A stretch of DNA of 64,000 nucleotides from IMG/VR virus record IMGVR_UViG_3300035670_000026, positions 85,818 to 149,817 of that record; one strand, 5' to 3'. The notes under the pieces are model-generated. The model saw only the letters and a program-made list of their open reading frames with translations. It ran no database searches and was not told where the DNA came from. The stretch is from a virus. The position numbers and the translations under genes were made by a program. Below are positions 25,307 through 34,714 of the stretch, one piece after another (the first letter of the stretch is position 1; every line of letters begins with the position of its first letter).

Positions 25307-25312
25307 TATTTA
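25283..25312 (+). promoter_or_regulatory. Possible promoter for HPRT, TTTG-N20-TATTTA
   Basis: TTTG 25283-25286 in the last codons of queE is exactly 20 bases from TATTTA 25307-25312. The region also holds TTAATATTTATTT (25303-25315), so it combines the early spacing with the late-type box. Confidence 0.4.
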
Positions 25313-25317
25313 TTTTT

Positions 25318-25830
25318 ATGGGTAGTAAACAAGTATTATTTACTGAATTAGAATTACAAAACAAAGTAGGCGAACTTGCTTATAACATTAAAAAACAAAA
25401 ACATGATTTTCCTCCCGTGTTTATATGCGTTTTAAACGGCGCATTTATGTTTTTTACGGATTTAGTGAAGCGAATGGATGAATGCGAAATAGACTTTATA
25501 CGCGCGAAATCATACGAGGGAATTACACAGAGTACAGTCAAAATTACTAAATCTATTGAAATTGATATTTCAAGAAAAGATGTTTATCTTGTAGATGATA
25601 TTTACGATACAGGAGAAACAATGAAAGAACTTACTAACCACCTTAAATTATATAATCCTCGATCAATCACTCCAGTTACTTTATTTAAACGTTGGAGTGC
25701 AAAACATCCCGATTTAATTTATGGATTTGAATTGTATGATGAGGCCTGGCTTGTAGGTTATGGTTTAGACAATGAAAAAGGTCTCCAACGAAATCTTAAA
25801 CATATCCTTGGAATCCCAAGAGAAGATTAG
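25318..25830 (+). CDS. hpt: Hypoxanthine-guanine phosphoribosyltransferase-like enzyme
   Basis: 170 residues of the type I PRTase fold. The PRPP motif is VYLVDDIYDTGETM; FICVLNGAFMF and RAKSYEG supply further substrate-binding loops. It would turn guanine or hypoxanthine plus PRPP into GMP or IMP. Located between queE and folE, it could salvage guanine released when DpdA exchanges bases. Codon use over residues about 30-75 is more GC-rich than the rest. Confidence 0.85.
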   Translation: MGSKQVLFTELELQNKVGELAYNIKKQKHDFPPVFICVLNGAFMFFTDLVKRMDECEIDFIRAKSYEGITQSTVKITKSIEIDISRKDVYLVDDIYDTGETMKELTNHLKLYNPRSITPVTLFKRWSAKHPDLIYGFELYDEAWLVGYGLDNEKGLQRNLKHILGIPRED

Positions 25831-25836
25831 TATATT
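25807..25836 (+). promoter_or_regulatory. Early promoter, CTTG-N20-TATATT
   Basis: CTTG 25807-25810 and TATATT 25831-25836, spacer 20. The first box is half of the inverted repeat CTTGG/CCAAG (25807-25820). It lies over the end of the HPRT gene and drives the gene at 25854. Confidence 0.55.
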
Positions 25837-25853
25837 ATATAAAAATAAAAGTC

Positions 25854-26282
25854 ATGAATGTATCTCAAGCATTAAAGCAAAAAAACAAATTAACTGTTGA
25901 ATTAAAAAAACAGTACCAAATTGCACAAAAATTTAATTCCCAAGAAGAAGGGAATATTAGACGTTATTCAGTGCAGGACGCATTGGATAAAGCTGCCGAG
26001 TTAACTATGGAGTTAACTGACCTAAAAACCAAGATCCACTTGGCAAACGCTCCTGTATACGATAAGATCTTTCGTATGGCTGAGTTAAAAGGCCGTATCA
26101 AGGAATTAAGAAAAATTCCAACGGAAGAAGGAAAAGCTGAATCACGATACAGTTCAGTAGTATCTGTAAAAGAAGTGGAAATTAATATTACCCAACTTGA
26201 TGAAATGGTCCAAACACTAGAAGCAAGAATTGAAGAAATTCAAGCTGAGTTGGACGTTCATAACGCAACAACCCAAATTTAA
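25854..26282 (+). CDS. Coiled-coil protein, DIP1984/septicolysin-like
   Basis: 142 residues, nearly all helical with heptads. Its start (ALKQKNKLTVELKKQ), centre (LKGRIKELRKIPTEEG) and ending (LDVHNATTQI) resemble the DIP1984/septicolysin-like family, whose function is not firmly known. It has its own promoter and is followed directly by the structured RNA. Confidence 0.6.
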   Translation: MNVSQALKQKNKLTVELKKQYQIAQKFNSQEEGNIRRYSVQDALDKAAELTMELTDLKTKIHLANAPVYDKIFRMAELKGRIKELRKIPTEEGKAESRYSSVVSVKEVEINITQLDEMVQTLEARIEEIQAELDVHNATTQI

Positions 26283-26285
26283 TTT

Positions 26286-26478
26286 GAGTAGGGAGTGATG
26301 ATGAATTAATTTTTGATGTCTTACAATTCTACTATGAGCCACATAGCGGATAAGTGATGATGATAAGGTTTATCCAACATCAAAATTTAAAAACTCAAAA
26401 CATCAATCCTCGCGCACTTCAATAAATTTAAACCTCTTTGAACAGGACTAAAATTATTGATTCTGACTCGCTCCCCTC
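26286..26478 (+). ncRNA. Candidate structured RNA upstream of folE
   Basis: A 255-base gene-free stretch that folds by eye into nested helices. The outer helix is 26291-26298 with 26468-26475, extended by GAG/CTC outside a 2-nt bulge. A 9-bp helix, 26311-26319 with 26377-26385, encloses a 5-bp hairpin (26332-26346) and a 7-bp hairpin (26348-26375). A third arm is 26402-26410 with 26444-26461. The segment ACATCAA at 26400-26406 can replace 26377-26383 in pairing, so two states are possible. AGTGATGATGA occurs twice (26294 and 26353). No ORF of useful size is present. It matches no RNA family I recognise. Confidence 0.55.
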
Positions 26479-26485
26479 ATTTTAA

Positions 26486-26515
26486 TTTGGATATTTTAAA
26501 TATCCTTTATATATT
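26486..26515 (+). promoter_or_regulatory. Early promoter of folE with spacer palindrome
   Basis: TTTG 26486-26489 and TATATT 26510-26515, spacer 20. The 17-base palindrome GGATATTTTAAATATCC (26489-26505) fills the spacer and could be an operator or a hairpin ending upstream transcripts. ATG follows at 26538. Confidence 0.65.
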
Positions 26516-26537
26516 AAAAACATAAAATAAATAAGTT

Positions 26538-27242
26538 ATGGAAAATATCGAAAATAAACGTCGTAAAAAACACGAAGACATTGAGTGTGTTCCTGTAGGT
26601 TATGCTAATGGAGTAGCAGCAGGTTTTCCTTTTACTGATAAAGAAAAGGAATCAATGATTGAAGAAGCAGCCGAAGCATTTGGCCAGTTTCTTGATGCAC
26701 TAAAATGTGATTGGCGAAAGGATCCTAATTCAATGGAAACTCCTCGTCGCGTAGCCAAAGCATATGTAAATGATTTGTGGAAAGGTCGTTATAATAATTT
26801 TACTGAAATTACTTCATTTCCTTCAGATGGTTATGATGGAATTATTATTGAACGTAATATTCAACTTACGTCAATGTGTTCTCACCATCACCAAACAATT
26901 CGTGGTGTAGTACATATTGGTTATGTAGCTGGAAACGAAGGTCAAGTAATTGGTTTGTCTAAATTAAATCGTATTGTAGAACATTTTGGTCGTAGAGGTG
27001 CTATTCAAGAACAACTTACATCCGCTATTCACCAAGCAGTAGATAAAGTGTGTGAAGCTAATCGTGGTGTAATTGTAACTGTAGTTGCTACTCATAATTG
27101 TGTAAGTTGCAGAGGTATTAATCACCAAGGTGCTGCAATGGTAACTACTAAAGCATCAGGTGTGTTTATGGATAATAATAATCAAGCACGTAAAGAATTT
27201 TTTGATTCACTTAAAATTAATAATGGTCATGTCTCAATCTAA
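26538..27242 (+). CDS. folE: GTP cyclohydrolase I
   Basis: 234 residues. The T-fold catalytic domain begins near residue 35. Zinc ligands are in CSHHHQ and CVSCRGINHQGAAM, with GLSKLNRIVEHFGRR as the substrate-binding region. It makes dihydroneopterin triphosphate from GTP, the first step toward preQ0. The N-terminus is extended and basic. It has a promoter of its own, separate from the queC-queE run. Confidence 0.93.
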   Translation: MENIENKRRKKHEDIECVPVGYANGVAAGFPFTDKEKESMIEEAAEAFGQFLDALKCDWRKDPNSMETPRRVAKAYVNDLWKGRYNNFTEITSFPSDGYDGIIIERNIQLTSMCSHHHQTIRGVVHIGYVAGNEGQVIGLSKLNRIVEHFGRRGAIQEQLTSAIHQAVDKVCEANRGVIVTVVATHNCVSCRGINHQGAAMVTTKASGVFMDNNNQARKEFFDSLKINNGHVSI

Positions 27243-27717
27243 GGAAAATTATGTCCCGTTTGTAAGCGAAGTTGAAGAATTTAACGCTTTAATGAATAAA
27301 CCCAATAACTATGAACCAACAATTCCAGAAAATAGAGCTGAATGGGAATTTGTTTATAACTTCATTCTCGAAGAACTTGAAGAATATAAACAAGCTTGCG
27401 AACGTGGGGACATCGTGGAAGTTTTGGATGCGTTGTGTGATATTACTTATGTATCCCTTGGGAACGGTGCTATGCTTCATGGTCTTAAGGATAAAGTTTG
27501 GCCCGCTTATATGGAAGTACAGGCATCAAATTTATCAAAAGCTTGTTCTACACAAGAAGAGGCACAAGCGACTGTTGACTTACGTTCCCGAGAGCAAGGC
27601 GAAGGATGTCACTATGAACAGGTTGCTGACAAGTATGTTGTATATCGTACTAGAGACCGTAAAGTAATGAAGTCTATCAATTACTTTAAACCTAATCTTA
27701 AGCAGTTTTTTAAATAA
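27229..27717 (+). CDS. MazG-like NTP pyrophosphohydrolase
   Basis: 162 residues with an all-alpha NTP-PPase core: EELEEYKQACERGD followed by EVLDALCDITYVSLGNGAM (ExxE and DxxD metal-binding pattern), and the EVQASNLSK segment. Such enzymes clear or adjust nucleotide pools. The start at 27229 (MSQSKENY) overlaps folE by 14 bases; a longer frame upstream lies in folE and is rejected. It abuts the polymerase gene. Confidence 0.75.
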   Translation: MSQSKENYVPFVSEVEEFNALMNKPNNYEPTIPENRAEWEFVYNFILEELEEYKQACERGDIVEVLDALCDITYVSLGNGAMLHGLKDKVWPAYMEVQASNLSKACSTQEEAQATVDLRSREQGEGCHYEQVADKYVVYRTRDRKVMKSINYFKPNLKQFFK

Positions 27718-30320
27718 TGTATCAATCCATCTATTACGATAGAGAGGAATACCAGTACTACTTAAGAGATGATAAGCGAGGTTGGAAGGTATTTAATTAC
27801 CAGCCAACCTGCTATGTTGCTGATCCAGATGGTGAATTGGAAACTCTTGATGGTATTCGTGTATCACCAATCAAAAAGATTGATTGGAAAGATTCTAGAT
27901 TTTATGAAAAAGATGTAGATAAGAACACTCGTGTGTTAGTAGATTTATATCACGAGTCTGATGAAACACCTTCATACCATAATTTAGTTTATCTCGATAT
28001 TGAGTGTGAGATTGCTGGAGCACTTACACCTGAAAATATTAAAGACCCTAAAGGTAAAATTACATCTGTTGCTTTGTACGATAATAATAGTAAAAAATAT
28101 TACTGTTTATTATTAGATGAAGTAGGTAAAATGTCTGAAGCCAAATCTGAAGGTAAAGAGGTGATTCCTTACCCTACAGAAAAAGATTTGCTCAATGGAT
28201 TTCTTGATTTATGGATTAAATTAGATCCTACTATCATTTCAGGATGGAATAGTGAATTCTTTGATATTCCTTATTTGTATTATCGTATTTCTAAAGTATT
28301 AAGTGAAGATATTGCTCAGTATTTATCTCCTATTCGTAAGGTAAAATCTACAGCAATGTTTGATGCGGGGGTAATGACTGATTTTGTAGTTGTAGGTGGT
28401 ATTAATCACTTAGATTACATGAATTTGTTTAAAAAGTTTATTACTAAACAAGAATCAAGTTATGCTTTAGGTAATATCGGAGAAAAATATGTTAAATTAG
28501 GTAAAATTGATTACAAAGGTTCACTCGATAGACTATTCCAGGAAGATATAGAAAAATTTATTGAATATAACCTTCGAGACGTTGAAATTATTGTTGAATT
28601 AGAAAAATCACTTAAATTCATTGAATTAACAGTTACAATTGCTCATTTGTGTCATACAACTTATGAATCAATCTATTATTCAACTGTGTTAAATGATGGA
28701 GCTATTTTAACTTATCTAAAACGTAAAGGTATTGTATCTCCTAATAAACCAACCACATATAATCCTGCACTTAAAGAAATTAAGGAAGAATATGCTGGGG
28801 GTTATTTAAAAGATCCAGTACCTGGTTTGTATGAATGGGTTATTGACCTCGATTTTACTTCGTTGTATCCCTCAATCATTCGCTCACTTAATATGGGTAT
28901 TGAAACACTAGTAGGACGCGTTGTAAACCGAGATAAATTTGATAATCAATGGTCTTTACGTGAACTTAAGGCAATGGATCCTAATAAAATTATCGAAATT
29001 GAAAAAGTTAAAAAAGATAGATCATTGGTTCGTTCTGAAGTAAAAGTAAAAGACATTATAGAACTTATTAAAGAAGGAAATTTACTAATTTCAGCTCCTG
29101 GAGTAATATTCCGTAAAGATAAATCAAGTGTTGTGTGTGAAATTCTAGCAGACTGGTTTGCTAAACGTCAAGAATATAAGGCGTTGATGAAAAAAGCATA
29201 TAAAATCGACAACGACCCTGTTATGGGAGAGTTTTATAATAAACGTCAACACGCGTATAAGATTAAATTAAATGATGTTTACGGGGTATTTGCTATCAAT
29301 GGTTGGAGATACACTGATGGACATAAATTTATTAGTAAAGCTATTACTCTTACTGGTCAAAGATTAACTCAAGAGTCTATTAAGTTTGTTAATAAATGGA
29401 TGAATGAAGAATTAGGTACTAAAGATAAAGATTACATTGTTACATCAGATACCGATTCACTGTTTATTCAAACTAAAGAACTAATATTACAACGTAATCC
29501 TGAATTAGCAGATGGTACACAAGATGAAATTGTAAAAGCAGTACTTAAAGTTGCTACCGAAATTCAAAAATTAGCAAATGATCATTTACATGTTTTAGTA
29601 CAAGAGTTATTTAATGTTAAATATCCTGATGAACCACATTATTTTGAGTTAAAACAGGAGGTTGTACTTGATAGAGGTTATTTTGCGGGTAAACGTAGAT
29701 ATGCAATGCATATTGTAAATAAAGAAGGTGTACCAACAGATGAACTAGATATGAAGGGTTTAGATTTGATGAAATCAAATTTTCCTCCACTATTTAGAAA
29801 GTTTGGTGAACATATTTTAAATGAAATTATGTTCGGTACTTCTAAAGCTAGTATTGATAAGCAAGTCCTTGAATTTAGAGAATCACTTAGAACAGTAGGT
29901 TGGGAACAAATTTTAAAACCTACAGGATTAAAGAAAATGAGTGAATATATCGCTTCAGGTCCTACAGCTGGTGAAATATTTAGTAAATTAGGTTTAAAAT
30001 GTCCTATTAATACTAAAGCAGCAATTTATTACAATGATTTATTGCGTTTTAAAGGATTAGATAAAAAACATCCAACTTTTCAAATAGGAGATAAAATGTA
30101 TATTGGATACCTGAAAGAAAATCCGTATCGTATCGATGTGATTGGTTTTAACGGATATAATGATCCTCCAGAAATTATGGAATTCATAGAAAAATATATT
30201 GACAGAGATGGATTATTTGATTCAGTTATGAAAAATAAATTAGAAGGCATTTATAAAGATCTTAAATGGGGTATGCCTGTACTTAATAAAAAAGTTAATA
30301 AATTCTTTACATTCGAATAA
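27717..30320 (+). CDS. 43: Family B DNA polymerase, gp43-like
   Basis: 867 residues, close to the length of T4 gp43. Exonuclease motifs are YLDIECE (D94, E96), WNSEFFDIPYLY and YNLRDVEI. Polymerase motif A is DLDFTSLYPSII near residue 380, motif B KIKLNDVYGVFA, and motif C TSDTDSLF near residue 578. It is the replicative polymerase with proofreading. Its start shares the last base of the MazG-like stop codon, and the sliding clamp gene follows. Confidence 0.96.
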   Translation: MYQSIYYDREEYQYYLRDDKRGWKVFNYQPTCYVADPDGELETLDGIRVSPIKKIDWKDSRFYEKDVDKNTRVLVDLYHESDETPSYHNLVYLDIECEIAGALTPENIKDPKGKITSVALYDNNSKKYYCLLLDEVGKMSEAKSEGKEVIPYPTEKDLLNGFLDLWIKLDPTIISGWNSEFFDIPYLYYRISKVLSEDIAQYLSPIRKVKSTAMFDAGVMTDFVVVGGINHLDYMNLFKKFITKQESSYALGNIGEKYVKLGKIDYKGSLDRLFQEDIEKFIEYNLRDVEIIVELEKSLKFIELTVTIAHLCHTTYESIYYSTVLNDGAILTYLKRKGIVSPNKPTTYNPALKEIKEEYAGGYLKDPVPGLYEWVIDLDFTSLYPSIIRSLNMGIETLVGRVVNRDKFDNQWSLRELKAMDPNKIIEIEKVKKDRSLVRSEVKVKDIIELIKEGNLLISAPGVIFRKDKSSVVCEILADWFAKRQEYKALMKKAYKIDNDPVMGEFYNKRQHAYKIKLNDVYGVFAINGWRYTDGHKFISKAITLTGQRLTQESIKFVNKWMNEELGTKDKDYIVTSDTDSLFIQTKELILQRNPELADGTQDEIVKAVLKVATEIQKLANDHLHVLVQELFNVKYPDEPHYFELKQEVVLDRGYFAGKRRYAMHIVNKEGVPTDELDMKGLDLMKSNFPPLFRKFGEHILNEIMFGTSKASIDKQVLEFRESLRTVGWEQILKPTGLKKMSEYIASGPTAGEIFSKLGLKCPINTKAAIYYNDLLRFKGLDKKHPTFQIGDKMYIGYLKENPYRIDVIGFNGYNDPPEIMEFIEKYIDRDGLFDSVMKNKLEGIYKDLKWGMPVLNKKVNKFFTFE

Positions 30321-30323
30321 GTT

Positions 30324-31064
30324 ATGATTAATAAATTAGACCTTACATCAGTTATTTCAAAATATTACCTAAATGGTATGGTTGAAGCTGTTAAATGGGA
30401 TATTCAAGATGAAAATATGGTTATTAAATTTAATGCACCAACTAAAGAAATGATTGGTCGTGTTGAATTTAAAGGTATGCCTCTTGAAGATTCAACTATT
30501 GCAATCAGCAATACTACTCAATTGAATAAATTAATTGGTATTACAAATGGTTATTTAGACTTAAAATATGAAAAAATTAATAAGTATATTACCAAATTAA
30601 TCATTGCTGATAATCAGTTTACACTTAATTATGCTCTAGCAGATGCTATGATTATTCCTAAAGCTGGAGAAATAACAGGTGAAATGTCCTGGAATATTGA
30701 AGCTCCACTTGATAATGAAAGTATTAATGCTATTGTAAAAGCTAAAGGAGCATTAGCTGAAAGCGAAACCGTAGTTATTAAACCATTTGAAAATGCAGAT
30801 GGTGAATTTCAAATTGAAATGCAGTTTGGTGGTAACGTAGAACATGCTAATAAAGTTTCATTTTACATTCCAGGTGCTGAAACAACTGATTTACCAGATG
30901 ACTTTAAAGAACATTATAATTCAAATATGATTAAAGAAATCATGTATTGTAATAAAGATATGGCTGGAGGTAATATTAGTATTAACTTAGAAGGCATTAT
31001 GAAGTTAGAATTTGAAAACGAGAATTTAAAAAGTACTTATTACCTTGTGTCAAAAGAAATCTAA
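30324..31064 (+). CDS. 45: Sliding clamp, gp45-like
   Basis: 246 residues, similar in length to T4 gp45, with repeated beta/alpha segments and a C-terminal NLEGIMKLEFENENLKSTYYL strand pair typical of clamps. It would form a ring that tethers the polymerase and may also help late transcription. It follows the polymerase gene by three bases. Sequence conservation in this family is low, so the call rests partly on position. Confidence 0.82.
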   Translation: MINKLDLTSVISKYYLNGMVEAVKWDIQDENMVIKFNAPTKEMIGRVEFKGMPLEDSTIAISNTTQLNKLIGITNGYLDLKYEKINKYITKLIIADNQFTLNYALADAMIIPKAGEITGEMSWNIEAPLDNESINAIVKAKGALAESETVVIKPFENADGEFQIEMQFGGNVEHANKVSFYIPGAETTDLPDDFKEHYNSNMIKEIMYCNKDMAGGNISINLEGIMKLEFENENLKSTYYLVSKEI

Positions 31065-31441
31065 TGAAAAAACCAGACAATGTATCAGATAACCCAGGAC
31101 TTTTACCTTATGCTAGTAATATAGGAGCACCTGCTATTCGCCCAGATAATATTGATGATTGGAAGCTTAGAGGAGTAAATAAGGTAAACAAACAACTCGA
31201 AACTAAATTTTTAGAATTAAAAGAAGAATACTTAAAATTAGTAGAAGAATATAAATGGAATGAATTAGTTTATCAAGCTAAATTTGCATATGAACCTATA
31301 ATTGGTGGAGTATATCACTTGTATGTTGGTAGAGATGGAAATCCTTTTTTATCTTTAATAGCACCAAATGAATGGAATATGGAATATATTGGTTCTTTTA
31401 AACTAAATAGTGAACAAAAATGGATCAAAATTGAATTTTGA
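31064..31441 (+). CDS. DUF2452 family protein
   Basis: 125 residues with the features of DUF2452: NPGLLPYASNIGAPAIRPDN at the start, then LVEEYKWNELVYQAKFAYEP and GGVYHLY, and LSLIAPNEW. Function unknown. It shares one base with the clamp stop codon and is probably cotranscribed with it. Confidence 0.75.
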   Translation: MKKPDNVSDNPGLLPYASNIGAPAIRPDNIDDWKLRGVNKVNKQLETKFLELKEEYLKLVEEYKWNELVYQAKFAYEPIIGGVYHLYVGRDGNPFLSLIAPNEWNMEYIGSFKLNSEQKWIKIEF

Positions 31442-31533
31442 TATATGTATAATAGACAAAACCACAACTTTAGGGAGCAAGTTTTGTTAATGTTTAACCC
31501 GCTGATCTTCGGACAGCATAAATTTAAAATGAT
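31442..31533 (+). promoter_or_regulatory. Structured 5' leader of hsp20
   Basis: A 92-base leader with TATAAT at 31448-31453. AACTT/AAGTT form a hairpin displaying GGGAG in the loop (31467-31483). A second hairpin (31501-31517) has a UUCG loop closed by C-G, an unusually stable fold. The 11-mer at 31468-31478 is exactly complementary to 31960-31970 after the gene. Temperature or translation control is possible but unproven. Confidence 0.45.
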
Positions 31534-31953
31534 ATGAGTACATTATTTAGAGAAAATTACATTTCACCTTTTGATCTCTTGTTTAGAGATTTTTTCAAGT
31601 CTGAATTAGACTTCCAACCAGCTGCACAAGCTAAAATTACCCACCCCGTAGATATTTTTGAAACCCAACATGGACTTCATTTTGAAGTTGCTTGTACTGG
31701 TCTTTCTAAAGACGATGTTGAAATCAATATCGAAGGGGACATCCTTAGAATTTCTTATAATAAAGAAACTGGGGAATATGTTGAACGTAATTACATCCAT
31801 AAAGGTGTAGCTAAGCGTTCATTTAATTTAGGTTATAAAATCGCTTCTAAATTTGATTTATTAAAATCAGAGGCAATGATGGAAAATGGATTACTCGCAA
31901 TTCGAATCCCATTTGCTGAAGAAGCAAAACCAAAATCCCTTAAAATAAAATAA
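31534..31953 (+). CDS. hsp20: Small heat shock protein Hsp20
   Basis: 139 residues. The alpha-crystallin domain spans about residues 32-130 (THPVDIFETQHGLHFEV, DDVEINIEGDILRISY, KRSFNLG), followed by the C-terminal IxI-type motif LKIK. It binds unfolding proteins for refolding by larger chaperones. It sits just before GroES and GroEL. Hsp20 genes occur in other T4-like phages. Confidence 0.92.
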   Translation: MSTLFRENYISPFDLLFRDFFKSELDFQPAAQAKITHPVDIFETQHGLHFEVACTGLSKDDVEINIEGDILRISYNKETGEYVERNYIHKGVAKRSFNLGYKIASKFDLLKSEAMMENGLLAIRIPFAEEAKPKSLKIK

Positions 31954-31970
31954 TAAAAAGCTCCCTAAAG

Positions 31971-32000
31971 CTTGGTTTTGTTAAAAAAAGTTCGTATATT
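31971..32000 (+). promoter_or_regulatory. Early promoter, CTTG-N20-TATATT
   Basis: CTTG 31971-31974, TATATT 31995-32000, spacer 20, with TTCG before the second box as in other copies. It lies between hsp20 and the gene at 32020 and probably serves the chaperonin genes too. Confidence 0.6.
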
Positions 32001-32019
32001 AACGGAAATAAAAAAAGTT

Positions 32020-32337
32020 ATGGACAAAAAAGAAGAATTTTCATCTCTCACAGTTATTCGAGATCCCAAAATTGAACCTTATTTTATAGGCAAGGATTCC
32101 TACTGCTACACTGTTTACCAAACAATCACCCCAGACACCAAATATACTGAGGGTAATAAACCTGGTAAGGATTATACTAAAGCATTAGGTCATTACAGTA
32201 GTTTTGGAAGTTGTCTTAAATCAATTGCTAAGAATAAAGTAGATGATAAGAAAAATTATAATTCTATTCAAGAATATATTGAAATGTTTAATCAAGTAAC
32301 AAAAGAAATTGAAAAATTAACTAACGTTGGAATTTAA
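32020..32337 (+). CDS. Hypothetical protein before the chaperonin genes
   Basis: 105 residues, mixed alpha/beta, with LTVIRDPKIEPYFIGKDSYC and ALGHYSSFGSCLKSIAKNK. No family recognised. The start at 32020 follows its promoter with AAGTTATG; a longer upstream frame overlaps that promoter and is rejected. It is three bases from groES. Confidence 0.7.
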   Translation: MDKKEEFSSLTVIRDPKIEPYFIGKDSYCYTVYQTITPDTKYTEGNKPGKDYTKALGHYSSFGSCLKSIAKNKVDDKKNYNSIQEYIEMFNQVTKEIEKLTNVGI

Positions 32338-32340
32338 ATT

Positions 32341-32631
32341 ATGGCACTAGAAGCAATTTATAATGCGGTTATTGTAAAACCCATTGAAGCAGAAGAAACC
32401 TCACATGGAGGTATTATCGTTCCCGATTTGGGAAATGAAAAAAACAAACTTGGAGAAGTAGTAGCAGTAGGTGCTGGTTACTGGTCAGTAACTGGAGCTT
32501 ATATTGAAACTGTTCTTAAAGTTGGTGATGTAGTAGTATTACCTACTATGGGATTTAGTAAACTGGAATATGAAGGTGATGAATACTGGATTGGTCCTGA
32601 AAATCAAGTTTTAGCAAAAGTAAATAAATAA
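32341..32631 (+). CDS. groES: GroES-like co-chaperonin
   Basis: 96 residues with the GroES beta-barrel: VIVKPIEAEETSHGGIIVPD contains the mobile loop that contacts GroEL, then GEVVAVGAGYW and VGDVVVLP. It caps the chaperonin. Unlike T4, which supplies only gp31, this phage also encodes GroEL directly downstream. Confidence 0.9.
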   Translation: MALEAIYNAVIVKPIEAEETSHGGIIVPDLGNEKNKLGEVVAVGAGYWSVTGAYIETVLKVGDVVVLPTMGFSKLEYEGDEYWIGPENQVLAKVNK

Positions 32632-34245
<1,614 letters not shown>

Positions 34246-34256
34246 ATTTAAGTAAA

Positions 34257-34457
34257 ATGCAAGATGCAGTATCTCTCATAGGAAAATTTATTAAAATTGG
34301 AGATGAAGTATTAGAAATAACAAATGTATATTTTGTTCCTCTAGCAATTTCTCCAAAACACTCCATATATTTTGGTCTTAAACACCCAGGTAAAGGTACT
34401 ATAAATTATTCTTATGAGTCGATACTGCCTTACTTAAATCAACAAATTAAGTTATGA
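34257..34457 (+). CDS. Hypothetical small protein
   Basis: Sixty-six residues, beta-rich (LIGKFIKIGDEVLEITNVYF). Not recognised. It overlaps the next gene by an ATGA junction. Confidence 0.65.
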   Translation: MQDAVSLIGKFIKIGDEVLEITNVYFVPLAISPKHSIYFGLKHPGKGTINYSYESILPYLNQQIKL

Positions 34458-34714
34458 AAACAGAAATCCAAGAAAAATTAATTGAATTTGCTCAACGTGT
34501 TCCTCCTGGTGATCGTTGGCAAGTAATGCATGTTAAGGCTGTTCAAGATGGTTTAACAGAAGCATTAGAAGCTTATTATCAAGCCGTAGTTATAAAACCT
34601 AAAGCATTTCGTTTAGATTTGGTTGATGGAAAACTTTATGGTATCTTCAACAATGAAGTAGAAATTAAAGAACCAGAACCAAAGAAATATAACATTTATG
34701 GTGAACTCGAGTAA
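34454..34714 (+). CDS. Hypothetical small protein
   Basis: 86 residues: helical N-terminus (EIQEKLIEFAQRVPPGDRW), then a beta segment. Unknown family. It overlaps the clamp loader gene by 17 bases. Confidence 0.65.
   Translation: MKTEIQEKLIEFAQRVPPGDRWQVMHVKAVQDGLTEALEAYYQAVVIKPKAFRLDLVDGKLYGIFNNEVEIKEPEPKKYNIYGELE

Noticed and set aside
26338-26378. tRNA or tRNA-like fold in the folE upstream gap
   Set aside because: No T-loop, anticodon arm or acceptor stem in the right order; the window has no recognisable tRNA.
26286-26478. preQ1, THF riboswitch, 6S RNA or tmRNA
   Set aside because: The conserved cores of these families are not visible, and the RNA ends before the folE promoter rather than in the folE leader.
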